Part shown: positions 27,051 to 35,258 of the stretch, in pieces
Position numbering within the stretch: position 1 is the first letter of the stretch
Layout of the letters: each line of letters opens with the position of its first letter
From: Alphaproteobacteria bacterium
GTDB lineage: Bacteria; Pseudomonadota; Alphaproteobacteria; GCA-2731375
Direction of reading: 5' to 3'
Assembly: GCA_029937535.1 (NCBI GenBank)
Contig: JAPYPT010000008.1
Coordinates: forward strand, 1 to 40,873
DNA: 40,873 bases
Made by a program: the position numbers and the translations under genes
Notes under the pieces: model-generated
Told to the model about the DNA's origin: nothing
What the model saw: the letters and a program-made list of their open reading frames with translations, nothing else
The model's database searches: none

Positions 27051-28304
27051 ATGACGCCGGAAACCTACGCGACCGAGTACGCCCCCACGCTGCCGGGCGG
27101 CCATCTGCCGTGGCTGGCGGATTTGCGGGCGGATGCGGCGGCCCGGTTTGCCAACCTTGGCCTGCCCGACCGCAAGGTCGAAGCCTGGCGCTACACCGAC
27201 CTGAAACCGATCCGCGATCAGTTATTCGTCCCTCGGAATGGGCAAACAGGCGCCGTCCCCCCGGCCCTTTTACCCACCGCCCATCGCCTGGTCTTCGACA
27301 ATGGGTGCTTGATGGAAAGCGCCTCCGATCTGCCCGCCGGCGTGCGCCTGTTGGGCATGGCGGAGGCCATGGATCAGGCGCCGGAGCTGTTGGCGGACAA
27401 TCTGGGACGGATCGCGGCCGTCAAGGGGCTACCCCTGCCCGCCTTGAACCAGGCCATGAGCCGGGATGGTTATCTTTTGGTTGTGGCGCCGGGCGTTGCC
27501 GTGACCCAGCCGATCGAGATTTTGTTTCTAAATCACCTCAGCGCGAATTATCCCCGCAATCTGATCCTGGCCCAATCGGGCAGCTCGGTTACCGTTCTCG
27601 AGCATTATCTTGGCCAGGGTGAAGAGGCCTATGTCCTGAATGCGGTCACCGAAATTGTCGCCGAGAGCGGCGCGTGGGTCCGCCGGTACAAAATTCAATG
27701 CGAAGCCAGGACGGCCAGCCATATCGCCACGGTCGCCGCGCAGTTGGCGGAGACGGCCAAGTTTGAGAATTTCGATCTCAATCTGGGCGCCCGGCTGGCC
27801 CGCAGCGAAATACACGTGGCCCTGCAAGGGCCCGGCGGGAGGGCGGATCTGAACGGCATATATCTGCTGCGCGGCAAACAGCATTGCGATAATGCCATTC
27901 ACATGGATCACGTGGTGGGCGCGACCCATAGCCAGCAAGATTATCGCGGCATCCTCGATGACAGCGCCCACGGTGTCTTTCAGGGCAAGATCACCGTGCG
28001 GCCCGATGCCCAGGGCATCGAAGGCCATCAATTGAACAAAACCTTGCTGTTGTCCGACAAGGCGGAGATCGACAGCAAGCCGGAATTGGAAATTCTGGCC
28101 GACGACGTTAAATGCAGTCACGGCGCCACGGCGGGAGAGCTGGACGAGACGGGGCTGTTTTATCTGCGCACCCGCGGAATTCCGGAATGGGAGGCGCGGC
28201 GCCTGCTGATGACCGCGTTCGTGGCCCAGACCCTGGACAAGATCGGCGATGATGCCGTGCGCGGGACCATGGATGGTTTGGTTGCCGAGTGGATGGGATC
28301 ATGA
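27051..28304 (+). CDS. sufD: Fe-S cluster assembly protein SufD
   Basis: RKVEAWRYTDLKPI; HVVGATHSQQDYRGILDDSAHGVFQGKITVRPDAQGIEGHQLNKTLLLSDKAEIDSKPELEILADDVKCSHGATAGELDE. Confidence 0.97.
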   Translation: MTPETYATEYAPTLPGGHLPWLADLRADAAARFANLGLPDRKVEAWRYTDLKPIRDQLFVPRNGQTGAVPPALLPTAHRLVFDNGCLMESASDLPAGVRLLGMAEAMDQAPELLADNLGRIAAVKGLPLPALNQAMSRDGYLLVVAPGVAVTQPIEILFLNHLSANYPRNLILAQSGSSVTVLEHYLGQGEEAYVLNAVTEIVAESGAWVRRYKIQCEARTASHIATVAAQLAETAKFENFDLNLGARLARSEIHVALQGPGGRADLNGIYLLRGKQHCDNAIHMDHVVGATHSQQDYRGILDDSAHGVFQGKITVRPDAQGIEGHQLNKTLLLSDKAEIDSKPELEILADDVKCSHGATAGELDETGLFYLRTRGIPEWEARRLLMTAFVAQTLDKIGDDAVRGTMDGLVAEWMGS

Positions 28305-29569
28305 ACGATATGAACCAGAGCGCCAATCTGGCCGGCCACAACGTTGAAGGCGCCTTTGACGTGGCGCGCATCCGCCAGGATTTCCCCATTCTCGGGCGCC
28401 AGATCCACGGCAAGCCGTTGGTTTATTTCGACTCCGGCGCCTCGGCGCAAAAACCCCGCGCCGTGATCGACGCCATGACGGCGGTGCTGGAAAATGAATA
28501 TACCAACGTCCACCGGGGCGCCCACTATCTCAGCCAGACCCTGACCGACCGTTATGAAGGCGTTCGCGGCACCATTGCCCGTTTTCTCAACGCACCATCC
28601 GAAGAACAGATCATCATCACGCGGAACACCACCGAAGCCATAAATCTGGTCGCCGCGACTTATGGCCGGCGGTTTTTGAACAAGGGCGACGGCGTCTTGA
28701 TCTCGGACATGGAACATCACGCCAATATCGTGCCCTGGCAGCTGCTGCGCGATGAAATAGGCATCGAATTAAAGATCGCACCCATCGATGACCGCGGCGT
28801 GCTGGATCTGGACGCTTATGCGGCGCTGCTGGACGGGAATACCAAGCTGGTCGCCATGACCCACTGCTCCAACGTCCTGGGCACCCACGTGCCGGCCAAG
28901 GAGATCATCGGCCTGGCCCATGAGCGGGGTATTCCGGTGCTGCTGGATGGCAGTCAGTCCGTGGTTCACAGCCGCATTGATGTGCAGGACCTGGATGTGG
29001 ATTTTTTCGTCTTCACGGGTCATAAACTGTATGGGCCGACTGCCATCGGGGTGTTGTACGGCAAGGCGGAACTGTTGGCCAAAATGCCGCCCTATCAGGG
29101 TGGCGGCGATATGATTGCCTCCGTGACCTACGAAAAAACCACCTACGAGGAACCGCCCTACCGCTTCGAGGCCGGGACCCCGCCCATCGTCGAGGCCATC
29201 GGGCTTGGCGCGGCGATCGATTATGTCACGGCCATTGGCATGGACAAGATCATGGCCCACGAAAAGGCCCTGCTGGCCTATGCCACGGAACAACTGGCGG
29301 CGCTGGGGGATATCAGACTATTTGGCACGGCGCCGGAAAAGGCGGCTATTTTGTCGTTCGTCCAGGAGGGTATTCACCCCTTCGATACCGCCGCGACTTT
29401 GGACAGGGCCGGCGTGGCGGTCCGCGTTGGCCAGCATTGCGCCGAGCCCCTGATGGCCCGCCTAGGCGTGGATGGGACCGTGCGGGCCTCACTCGCCATG
29501 TATAACACCACGGCCGAGATCGACGTCATGATAGAAGCCCTGGAACGGGCCCGGACCTTGTTTGGTTGA
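28301..29569 (+). CDS. sufS: Cysteine desulfurase SufS
   Basis: VYFDSGASAQKPRAVIDAM, NVHRGAHYLSQTLTDRYE, MEHHANIVPWQLL, FTGHKLYGPTAIGVLYGK (PLP Lys), RVGQHCAEPLM. ATGA overlap with sufD. Confidence 0.98.
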   Translation: MNDMNQSANLAGHNVEGAFDVARIRQDFPILGRQIHGKPLVYFDSGASAQKPRAVIDAMTAVLENEYTNVHRGAHYLSQTLTDRYEGVRGTIARFLNAPSEEQIIITRNTTEAINLVAATYGRRFLNKGDGVLISDMEHHANIVPWQLLRDEIGIELKIAPIDDRGVLDLDAYAALLDGNTKLVAMTHCSNVLGTHVPAKEIIGLAHERGIPVLLDGSQSVVHSRIDVQDLDVDFFVFTGHKLYGPTAIGVLYGKAELLAKMPPYQGGGDMIASVTYEKTTYEEPPYRFEAGTPPIVEAIGLGAAIDYVTAIGMDKIMAHEKALLAYATEQLAALGDIRLFGTAPEKAAILSFVQEGIHPFDTAATLDRAGVAVRVGQHCAEPLMARLGVDGTVRASLAMYNTTAEIDVMIEALERARTLFG

Positions 29570-29588
29570 GTTGGAGTAAACGATCATC

Positions 29589-30026
29589 ATGACCATAGCC
29601 CCTGAAAAACTGACCCAATACGATGAGTATGTCGAGGCGCTGGATCTGTTGGATGAAGACAGCCGGTTCGAATACATCATCGATATCGGCAAGCGCGCCG
29701 ACAAGGTCGCCTTCCCGGCCGAATGCATGGACGAGGCCCATATGATGCACGGCTGTATGTCAAAGGTCTGGATCGTTCATGACATGGAGGGCGATGGGCA
29801 TAATTTCCGGGGGCAAAGCGATGCCATCATCGTCAAGGGTCTGGTTTCCATGATGACGGGGTCGTTCAGCGGTCTGACCACCGCCGAACTTGGGGAATTG
29901 ACCCTGGATCACGTGCGCGGCCTGAATTTGGGCGCGCTGACCATGCAGCGCCAGGTGGGGATGATGGCGATGTTGAAACATATGCAAAAGCTGAGCCGGA
30001 TTTCCGATCTGGCGGCGGCGAATTAG
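29589..30026 (+). CDS. sufE: SufE family protein
   Basis: DSRFEYIIDIGKRADKVAFPAECMDEAHMMHGCMSKVWI. Confidence 0.95.
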   Translation: MTIAPEKLTQYDEYVEALDLLDEDSRFEYIIDIGKRADKVAFPAECMDEAHMMHGCMSKVWIVHDMEGDGHNFRGQSDAIIVKGLVSMMTGSFSGLTTAELGELTLDHVRGLNLGALTMQRQVGMMAMLKHMQKLSRISDLAAAN

Positions 30027-30040
30027 AGTGGGGGAACGAT

Positions 30041-30457
30041 ATGTCTGATATGGGTTTCTATGGGGGAGCTGATCTCTTTGGTCATCTCAATGGCCCGGAA
30101 CTGGACGAAGACGGCAAGGCCCGGGCCGGCGCGGCATTGGAAGCTGGCGTCGCCGCCGCCTCGGAATCTGCCGTGATCGATGCCATGCGGGATGTTTATG
30201 ATCCCGAAATTCCGGTCAATATTTTTGAACTGGGTTTGATCTATGACTACAAGATCGATGGCGTTGGCGCCGTCGAAATTCAAATGACTCTGACCGCGCC
30301 AGGCTGCCCGGTGGCGGGCATTCTGCCCGGTCATCTGGCCCGCACGGTGTCGGAGGTCGACGGCGTGGGCGAGGTCGTGGTTGAACTGGTTTGGGATCCG
30401 CCGTGGAGCATCGATTTGATGTCCGAGGCCGCCCGCGTCGAACTGGATATGTTTTGA
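30041..30457 (+). CDS. SUF-associated DUF59/MIP18 family protein (SufT-like)
   Basis: VIDAMRDVYDPEIPVNIFELGLIYDYKID ... MTLTAPGCPVAGILPGHLA ... VWDPPWSIDLMSEAARVELDMF. Confidence 0.93.
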   Translation: MSDMGFYGGADLFGHLNGPELDEDGKARAGAALEAGVAAASESAVIDAMRDVYDPEIPVNIFELGLIYDYKIDGVGAVEIQMTLTAPGCPVAGILPGHLARTVSEVDGVGEVVVELVWDPPWSIDLMSEAARVELDMF

Positions 30458-30543
30458 TGGGGAACTTTGATCCCGACCGGCGTCAAGAAACCTTAAGGTT
30501 ATGGAAACATTGTAACCGTTAGATTTTGCGTTAGATTAAAGCT

Positions 30544-30909
30544 ATGGGGAAGTGGGATAACAAGGCCATGGAAAGACCAGCGGTAATTACGATGACGGAC
30601 GCGGCCGTGACGCGGGCCAAGGATCTAATCGCGCGCAGCGACGGCGATGTCCTAGCCTTGCGCGTCGGCGTGAAGACGGGCGGCTGTTCCGGTCTGATGT
30701 ACGAAGTGCAATACGCCAAGGAAAAGAAACGCTTCGAGGAAGAGGTTGAAGTGGATGGCGTAAAGGTTTTCATCGACCCCACGGCGATCATGTTCCTGAT
30801 CGGCGCCGAGATGGATTTCAAGACCGACAAGTTTCAGTCCACCTTCGTCTTCAACAACCCCAACGAAGCCGACCGCTGCGGCTGCGGCGAAAGTTTCCGC
30901 GTCGCCTGA
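30544..30909 (+). CDS. sufA: HesB/IscA/SufA family Fe-S scaffold/carrier
   Basis: VGVKTGGCSGLMYEVQYA ... NPNEADRCGCGESF: conserved C...CGC A-type motif. Confidence 0.93.
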   Translation: MGKWDNKAMERPAVITMTDAAVTRAKDLIARSDGDVLALRVGVKTGGCSGLMYEVQYAKEKKRFEEEVEVDGVKVFIDPTAIMFLIGAEMDFKTDKFQSTFVFNNPNEADRCGCGESFRVA

Positions 30910-30916
30910 GGCGGCT

Positions 30917-31132
30917 TTATCCGGCTTTTTCAAGCGCCGCGTCGATGCGCGGCAAGGCAACGTTCAGACCAACTTGTTCCGCTTGTGCTTTCAGCTCGCG
31001 CAGGGTGTCGATTGCCGCTTCGCGGTCGTGGCCCCGATGAAAATTTCTCAATGTCTGGGCGCGGGCGATAAAAAAGTCGGACAATGGTAGAGGTTCCTCG
31101 CGAGTATATGCGGCCAGCCCATCGCAGCCCCT
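30917..31132 (-). pseudogene. In-frame C-terminal continuation of the cyclase beyond the TAA stop
   Basis: Same frame after TAA (31135-31133): RGCDGLAAYTREEPLPLSDFFIARAQTLRNFHRGHDREAAIDTLRELKAQAEQVGLNVALPRIDAALEKAG-stop, resembling C-terminal ends of related cyclases. Confidence 0.7.
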
Positions 31133-34100
31133 TTACAGCAAATCCCAATCGCATCGGTCCAGACCGACTTCCATGATGTCGCGGTGGAAGAACAGATGGT
31201 TATGGCTCACCGCCCCTTGGGAGAGGAGGCGAAAACCTTCGTCGATGGCCCAGTCTTGACGGGAGGTCTGGGGCGCCGACCGGGCGATCACGCCGAGGCA
31301 ATTTGGACCCATGAAAGCCTCGAAATGATTTTCAGAAACCAGCCGCCAACAACGTTCCGCCAGCTCTATGGCCTTGTCGAGTCGGCCCGCCGCCAGGCAT
31401 GCCGCCGAATGATGACGCAAGGCGCCGGCGGCCATGGCGCCAACGCCGTTCTCGTGGGCGATTTCATAAGATGTGCCGGCATGTTCCGATGCCGCTTCGA
31501 ACTGCCCTTGTTCCGTCAAATTCACGCTTGCCGCGTTCCGGGCAAGGATTTCCGATCGATAATCCCCAATCGACTTTGAAACCGCCAGCGCTTCCAGCGA
31601 TACTTCGGTCCCGGATACAAGCTCCAAGGCATAACCCTTCGTGGCGCCGACCATCAAAAGATTGGCGGTCACGATCCGGGTTAAATTGTTTTCTTTCGCC
31701 AAAGTGACGCACCGTTCGAACATTTCTTTTGCGCTCAACATTCGTCCGCGCAGGTAATTGGCGTCTGCCAAACCACCATAAGCCCGAGCCTGGATTTCGG
31801 CGGATCCGCTTTCCTGGCCGTAATGCAACGCTTTTTCGTGGGCGGCCAGACATTCCTCATTCTCGCCCAGCGGAAAATGCAAGTTGCCTTTCAGACCATG
31901 AACGCGCCCGAGGTACGCAGCCGAATCAACCGCTTCCCCGGCCGCTTCCGCCTCGATCAAACAAGCCAGCCCATCGCGATATCTGCCCCTGATCCGCAAA
32001 CCCTCGGCTAAGCCGATATTGGCGCGGCAGGTTTGATCGTCTCCCATCGCCGTTTCGAGGGCGGTTTCAAATGCGCCGATGGAGTGGTCCACCTGACCCA
32101 ATGCGCGCAATATATCGCCGTGGATGCAAACAAGATCGAACCGCACTTGCTGCGTGGCGTCCAGTTCCAGGGCGCGCTCCACAAGCCGCAGCGCCCGTTC
32201 GTTTCGGTGGATCTCAACCTCCAGATTGGCGGCTTCCAGATAGGCTTGCCCGGCGCCAGGCTCTTCCGCCTTGTCGAGATGCTCGGCATGCAGGATCGGG
32301 TCGCTGTCCTGGAACCAGTCCGCTGCGCGGCGGTGCAGCCCGGTCCGCCGGGGCTTTAACATCGAGGCATAAACACCTTCCCGGATCAGCGCGTGGGCGA
32401 AATGATAATCGTCACCGGCGGGCCGGATCAACACGTTCGCCAGCAGGTTGGCGGGATCATAATCATCGCCGTCCAAAAGCGCCGCGAGGGCGGATCGGGA
32501 GAAACGCTGGCCCAGGACCGAGGCTGCCTGGATCGCCTCCCGGTCGTGGCTCGCCAGGACATCAAGACGCGCCTGCACGATACCTTGGATGGTGCCGGGA
32601 ATGTCGCCGGCGGTTAGATCGTCGGCATTACGCAGCAATTGTTCCAGGAATAAAGGATTTCCGCCCGAACGCTCCACACAGGCGGCGATCATCTCTTCAT
32701 TCAAGGTCTCGAATTCGCGCGCTAGGTCGTTCGCTTCCAAAGGCTGTAACGGCCCCAAATCGATTGTTGTCAATGGCGCGCCGTCGGCGCCGGCGCGCCA
32801 GGTTTGATCCAGTTGATCGCCGGTTATTCTGGTGGTCAGAATCATTAATACGGGAATATCCTGTACTGTCCGCGTCAAATTCGCCAGATGATCCAGCAGA
32901 ACCGGATCGGCCCAATGGGCGTCTTCGACCCGCAACAACAGCGGCTGAACCTGGCCCTCATGGCGGACCAATTCGGCTAGCGCCTCCTGTTTGCCCCGAT
33001 TGCGGATATTATTATCCATGGCCTGGTAAATGCCGTTGAGATCCGGGGGCTGCGGCAAATCCAGCAGGTCGTTCAGGTGGACCCGCCGGGCCTCCGCCAG
33101 CAGGCCGGAACTGAGGGCTCTTTCAGCCGCCGCCGATCTCGCCGGTTTATTGCTGCCGGGCGGGATTTTAAGCAGGCTGCGCACCAGGGCGCGAATGGCG
33201 TCCTGGCCCTTGGCGGTGCCGAAATCCAGGATCAATCCGGTGTGGACCGCAAAACCGCGCGCGCCGGCCAGAGCCCCGAACTCCTCAACCAGATGGGTTT
33301 TCCCGATGCCCGCCTCGCCGCGCAGGATAAGGGTTTCACCGCGCCCGGTTTCGAGGCAATTGTCCAGCGCCGTGGCGAACTGCCGCAATTCCCGCGCCCG
33401 GCCAACGAAGCCATGGCCGCCCCCTTCCCGACCGGCGCCGAGTTCATCAAGCCGCCAAACCGCGACCGGCTCGGGCATGCCGGCGACCGGCCGTTCGCCT
33501 AGGTTGACGCCCATGAAGCGTTCACCCAAGGCTCGCTGCACGGAGGCGGAGGCCAGGGTTTCACCGCCCTTGGCCATATCGGTTAGGCGGGCGGCTAGGT
33601 TCACGCTGTCACCGGTGACGGTATATTCAGTGTGCGCCGCGCTGCCGGTGGAAGAGGCCACGACCTGGCCGGAGGCAACACCGATGTGGACCCGCAATGG
33701 CGGCTCCATCCGGGCGACCGCATCATGAATTTCGAGGGCCGCGCGCAAGGCCCGTTCGGGGTCATCGGTATGGGCCACGGGGGCGCCGAAAACCGCCATC
33801 ACGGCATCGCCCATATGCTTGTCGATAGCACCGCCATAGCTGCCGACCGCCTCGTCGACAACGGCGAAAAACCTGTTCAGCAAGGCATGGGTTTCTTCCG
33901 CGTCCAATTGGCTCGACATTGTGGTGAAGCCGGAAATATCCGCGAATAGCACCGTGACCTGACGCCGCAAGGCATCGACGCCAACGTCCGCCGGTTCATC
34001 GTCCTTGTTCGACAGCTCGGCGATTGCGTTCAGCAATTTGCGGCGGTCGCCGACCATGCGCACGCCAATGTCCTTGAGATCGTCGCTCGTCAGGGTCGGC

Positions 34101-34192
34101 AGGACATCGGCGTCAATTCGGTTTTCGGCGAATGCGGTGGTATATTCGCCAAGTCCAAGATCTTCCAGCCAATGTTGAATTTCGATTGTCAA
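31133..34192 (-). CDS. Multidomain SAM - class III adenylate/guanylate cyclase - AAA ATPase - TPR protein (apparently truncated by in-frame TAA)
   Basis: IQHWLEDLGLGEYTTAFAENRIDADVLPTLTSDDLKDIGV (SAM), VTVLFADISGFTTMSSQLDAEETHALLNRFF (cyclase), LILRGEAGIGKTHLVEEF (Walker A), TPR tail. Likely TTG start at 34192 (ORF track start 34297). Confidence 0.9.
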   Translation of the reverse strand: MTIEIQHWLEDLGLGEYTTAFAENRIDADVLPTLTSDDLKDIGVRMVGDRRKLLNAIAELSNKDDEPADVGVDALRRQVTVLFADISGFTTMSSQLDAEETHALLNRFFAVVDEAVGSYGGAIDKHMGDAVMAVFGAPVAHTDDPERALRAALEIHDAVARMEPPLRVHIGVASGQVVASSTGSAAHTEYTVTGDSVNLAARLTDMAKGGETLASASVQRALGERFMGVNLGERPVAGMPEPVAVWRLDELGAGREGGGHGFVGRARELRQFATALDNCLETGRGETLILRGEAGIGKTHLVEEFGALAGARGFAVHTGLILDFGTAKGQDAIRALVRSLLKIPPGSNKPARSAAAERALSSGLLAEARRVHLNDLLDLPQPPDLNGIYQAMDNNIRNRGKQEALAELVRHEGQVQPLLLRVEDAHWADPVLLDHLANLTRTVQDIPVLMILTTRITGDQLDQTWRAGADGAPLTTIDLGPLQPLEANDLAREFETLNEEMIAACVERSGGNPLFLEQLLRNADDLTAGDIPGTIQGIVQARLDVLASHDREAIQAASVLGQRFSRSALAALLDGDDYDPANLLANVLIRPAGDDYHFAHALIREGVYASMLKPRRTGLHRRAADWFQDSDPILHAEHLDKAEEPGAGQAYLEAANLEVEIHRNERALRLVERALELDATQQVRFDLVCIHGDILRALGQVDHSIGAFETALETAMGDDQTCRANIGLAEGLRIRGRYRDGLACLIEAEAAGEAVDSAAYLGRVHGLKGNLHFPLGENEECLAAHEKALHYGQESGSAEIQARAYGGLADANYLRGRMLSAKEMFERCVTLAKENNLTRIVTANLLMVGATKGYALELVSGTEVSLEALAVSKSIGDYRSEILARNAASVNLTEQGQFEAASEHAGTSYEIAHENGVGAMAAGALRHHSAACLAAGRLDKAIELAERCWRLVSENHFEAFMGPNCLGVIARSAPQTSRQDWAIDEGFRLLSQGAVSHNHLFFHRDIMEVGLDRCDWDLL

Positions 34193-34368
34193 TTGACGCC
34201 CCCCACGTGGAGTGACGTTAGCATAGCGGCCAGCCAATGTCCGTAATCGGTTCGTCGGAGCAGTGCCGCCCTTAGCCGCCGAATTTCCCACTGACAAATT
34301 TCGCTACGCCCCAGTGACCTTGCCGCACTACAATCAGCGCCAATCACGATGGAAAGGAACTCAACACC

Positions 34369-35256
34369 ATGGCTGATCTTGACGACATCAAGGAAGGCAA
34401 GGATTTCGGCCTGGATAACCCGGCCCGGAACGAACCGTTTTTCCTGAAGGGTTCCAATGCGCTGGATTGGGGCATGCAGAACCGCCTCGCGCGCATTTTC
34501 AACCCGGAATCCGGCCGCACGGTCATGCTGGCCTTCGATCATGGTTATTTTCAAGGCCCGACCACGGGTATCGAACGCATGGATCTGGCGATCCCGCCAT
34601 TGATTCCCCACGCGGATGTCTTGATGTGCACGCGCGGCGCCCTGCGCAGTTGCATATCGCCGACCGCCAACAAACCCATCGTGCTCCGTTCCTCCGCCGG
34701 GCAAAGCATCCTGAGCGAATTGTCCAACGAATTGGTCGCCGTGGATATCGAGGACGCCATCCGTTTGAATGCCGCCGCCATCACGGCGCAGGTCTATATC
34801 GGGGCCGAATACGAACACAAATCCATCGCCAACGTGGTGAAGCTGATCGATACGGGCAGCCGCTACGGCATCCCCACCCTGGCCGTGACCGGGGTTGGCG
34901 CCGATATGGTGCGGGATGCCAGGTATTTCGGCCTCGCCACCCGCATCGCGGCCGAGATCGGCGCCCATTATGTGAAGAGCTATTTTATTGAAGAGGGCTT
35001 CGAAAAGGTGGTTGCGGGCTGTCCCGTACCCATCGTCATCGCGGGCGGGAAGAAACTGCCCGAGGGGGAGGCCCTGGACATGGCCTATAGGGCCGTCGAT
35101 CAGGGCGCCTCGGGCGTCGATATGGGGCGGAATATTTTTCAATCCGACTGTCCCGTGGCCATGATCCAGGCCGTGGGCGCCGTGGTGCACCGCAACGTTG
35201 GCACTGACAAGGCCCTGCAGATGTATCACGACCTGAAAAGCGATATGGGGATGTAG
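34369..35256 (+). CDS. lsrF: LsrF-like class I aldolase family thiolase (3-hydroxy-5-phosphonooxypentane-2,4-dione thiolase-like)
   Basis: [137 protein letters not shown] closely follows recalled LsrF sequence. Confidence 0.85.
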   Translation: MADLDDIKEGKDFGLDNPARNEPFFLKGSNALDWGMQNRLARIFNPESGRTVMLAFDHGYFQGPTTGIERMDLAIPPLIPHADVLMCTRGALRSCISPTANKPIVLRSSAGQSILSELSNELVAVDIEDAIRLNAAAITAQVYIGAEYEHKSIANVVKLIDTGSRYGIPTLAVTGVGADMVRDARYFGLATRIAAEIGAHYVKSYFIEEGFEKVVAGCPVPIVIAGGKKLPEGEALDMAYRAVDQGASGVDMGRNIFQSDCPVAMIQAVGAVVHRNVGTDKALQMYHDLKSDMGM

Positions 35257-35258
35257 CG

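Noticed and set aside
32071-33039. 322-aa plus-strand ORF within the cyclase
   Set aside because: Arg/Pro/Gly-rich composition typical of a shadow frame; no recognisable domain.
34189-35229. 346-aa minus-strand ORF over lsrF
   Set aside because: Antisense artefact; the plus strand encodes a strongly conserved LsrF-like protein.
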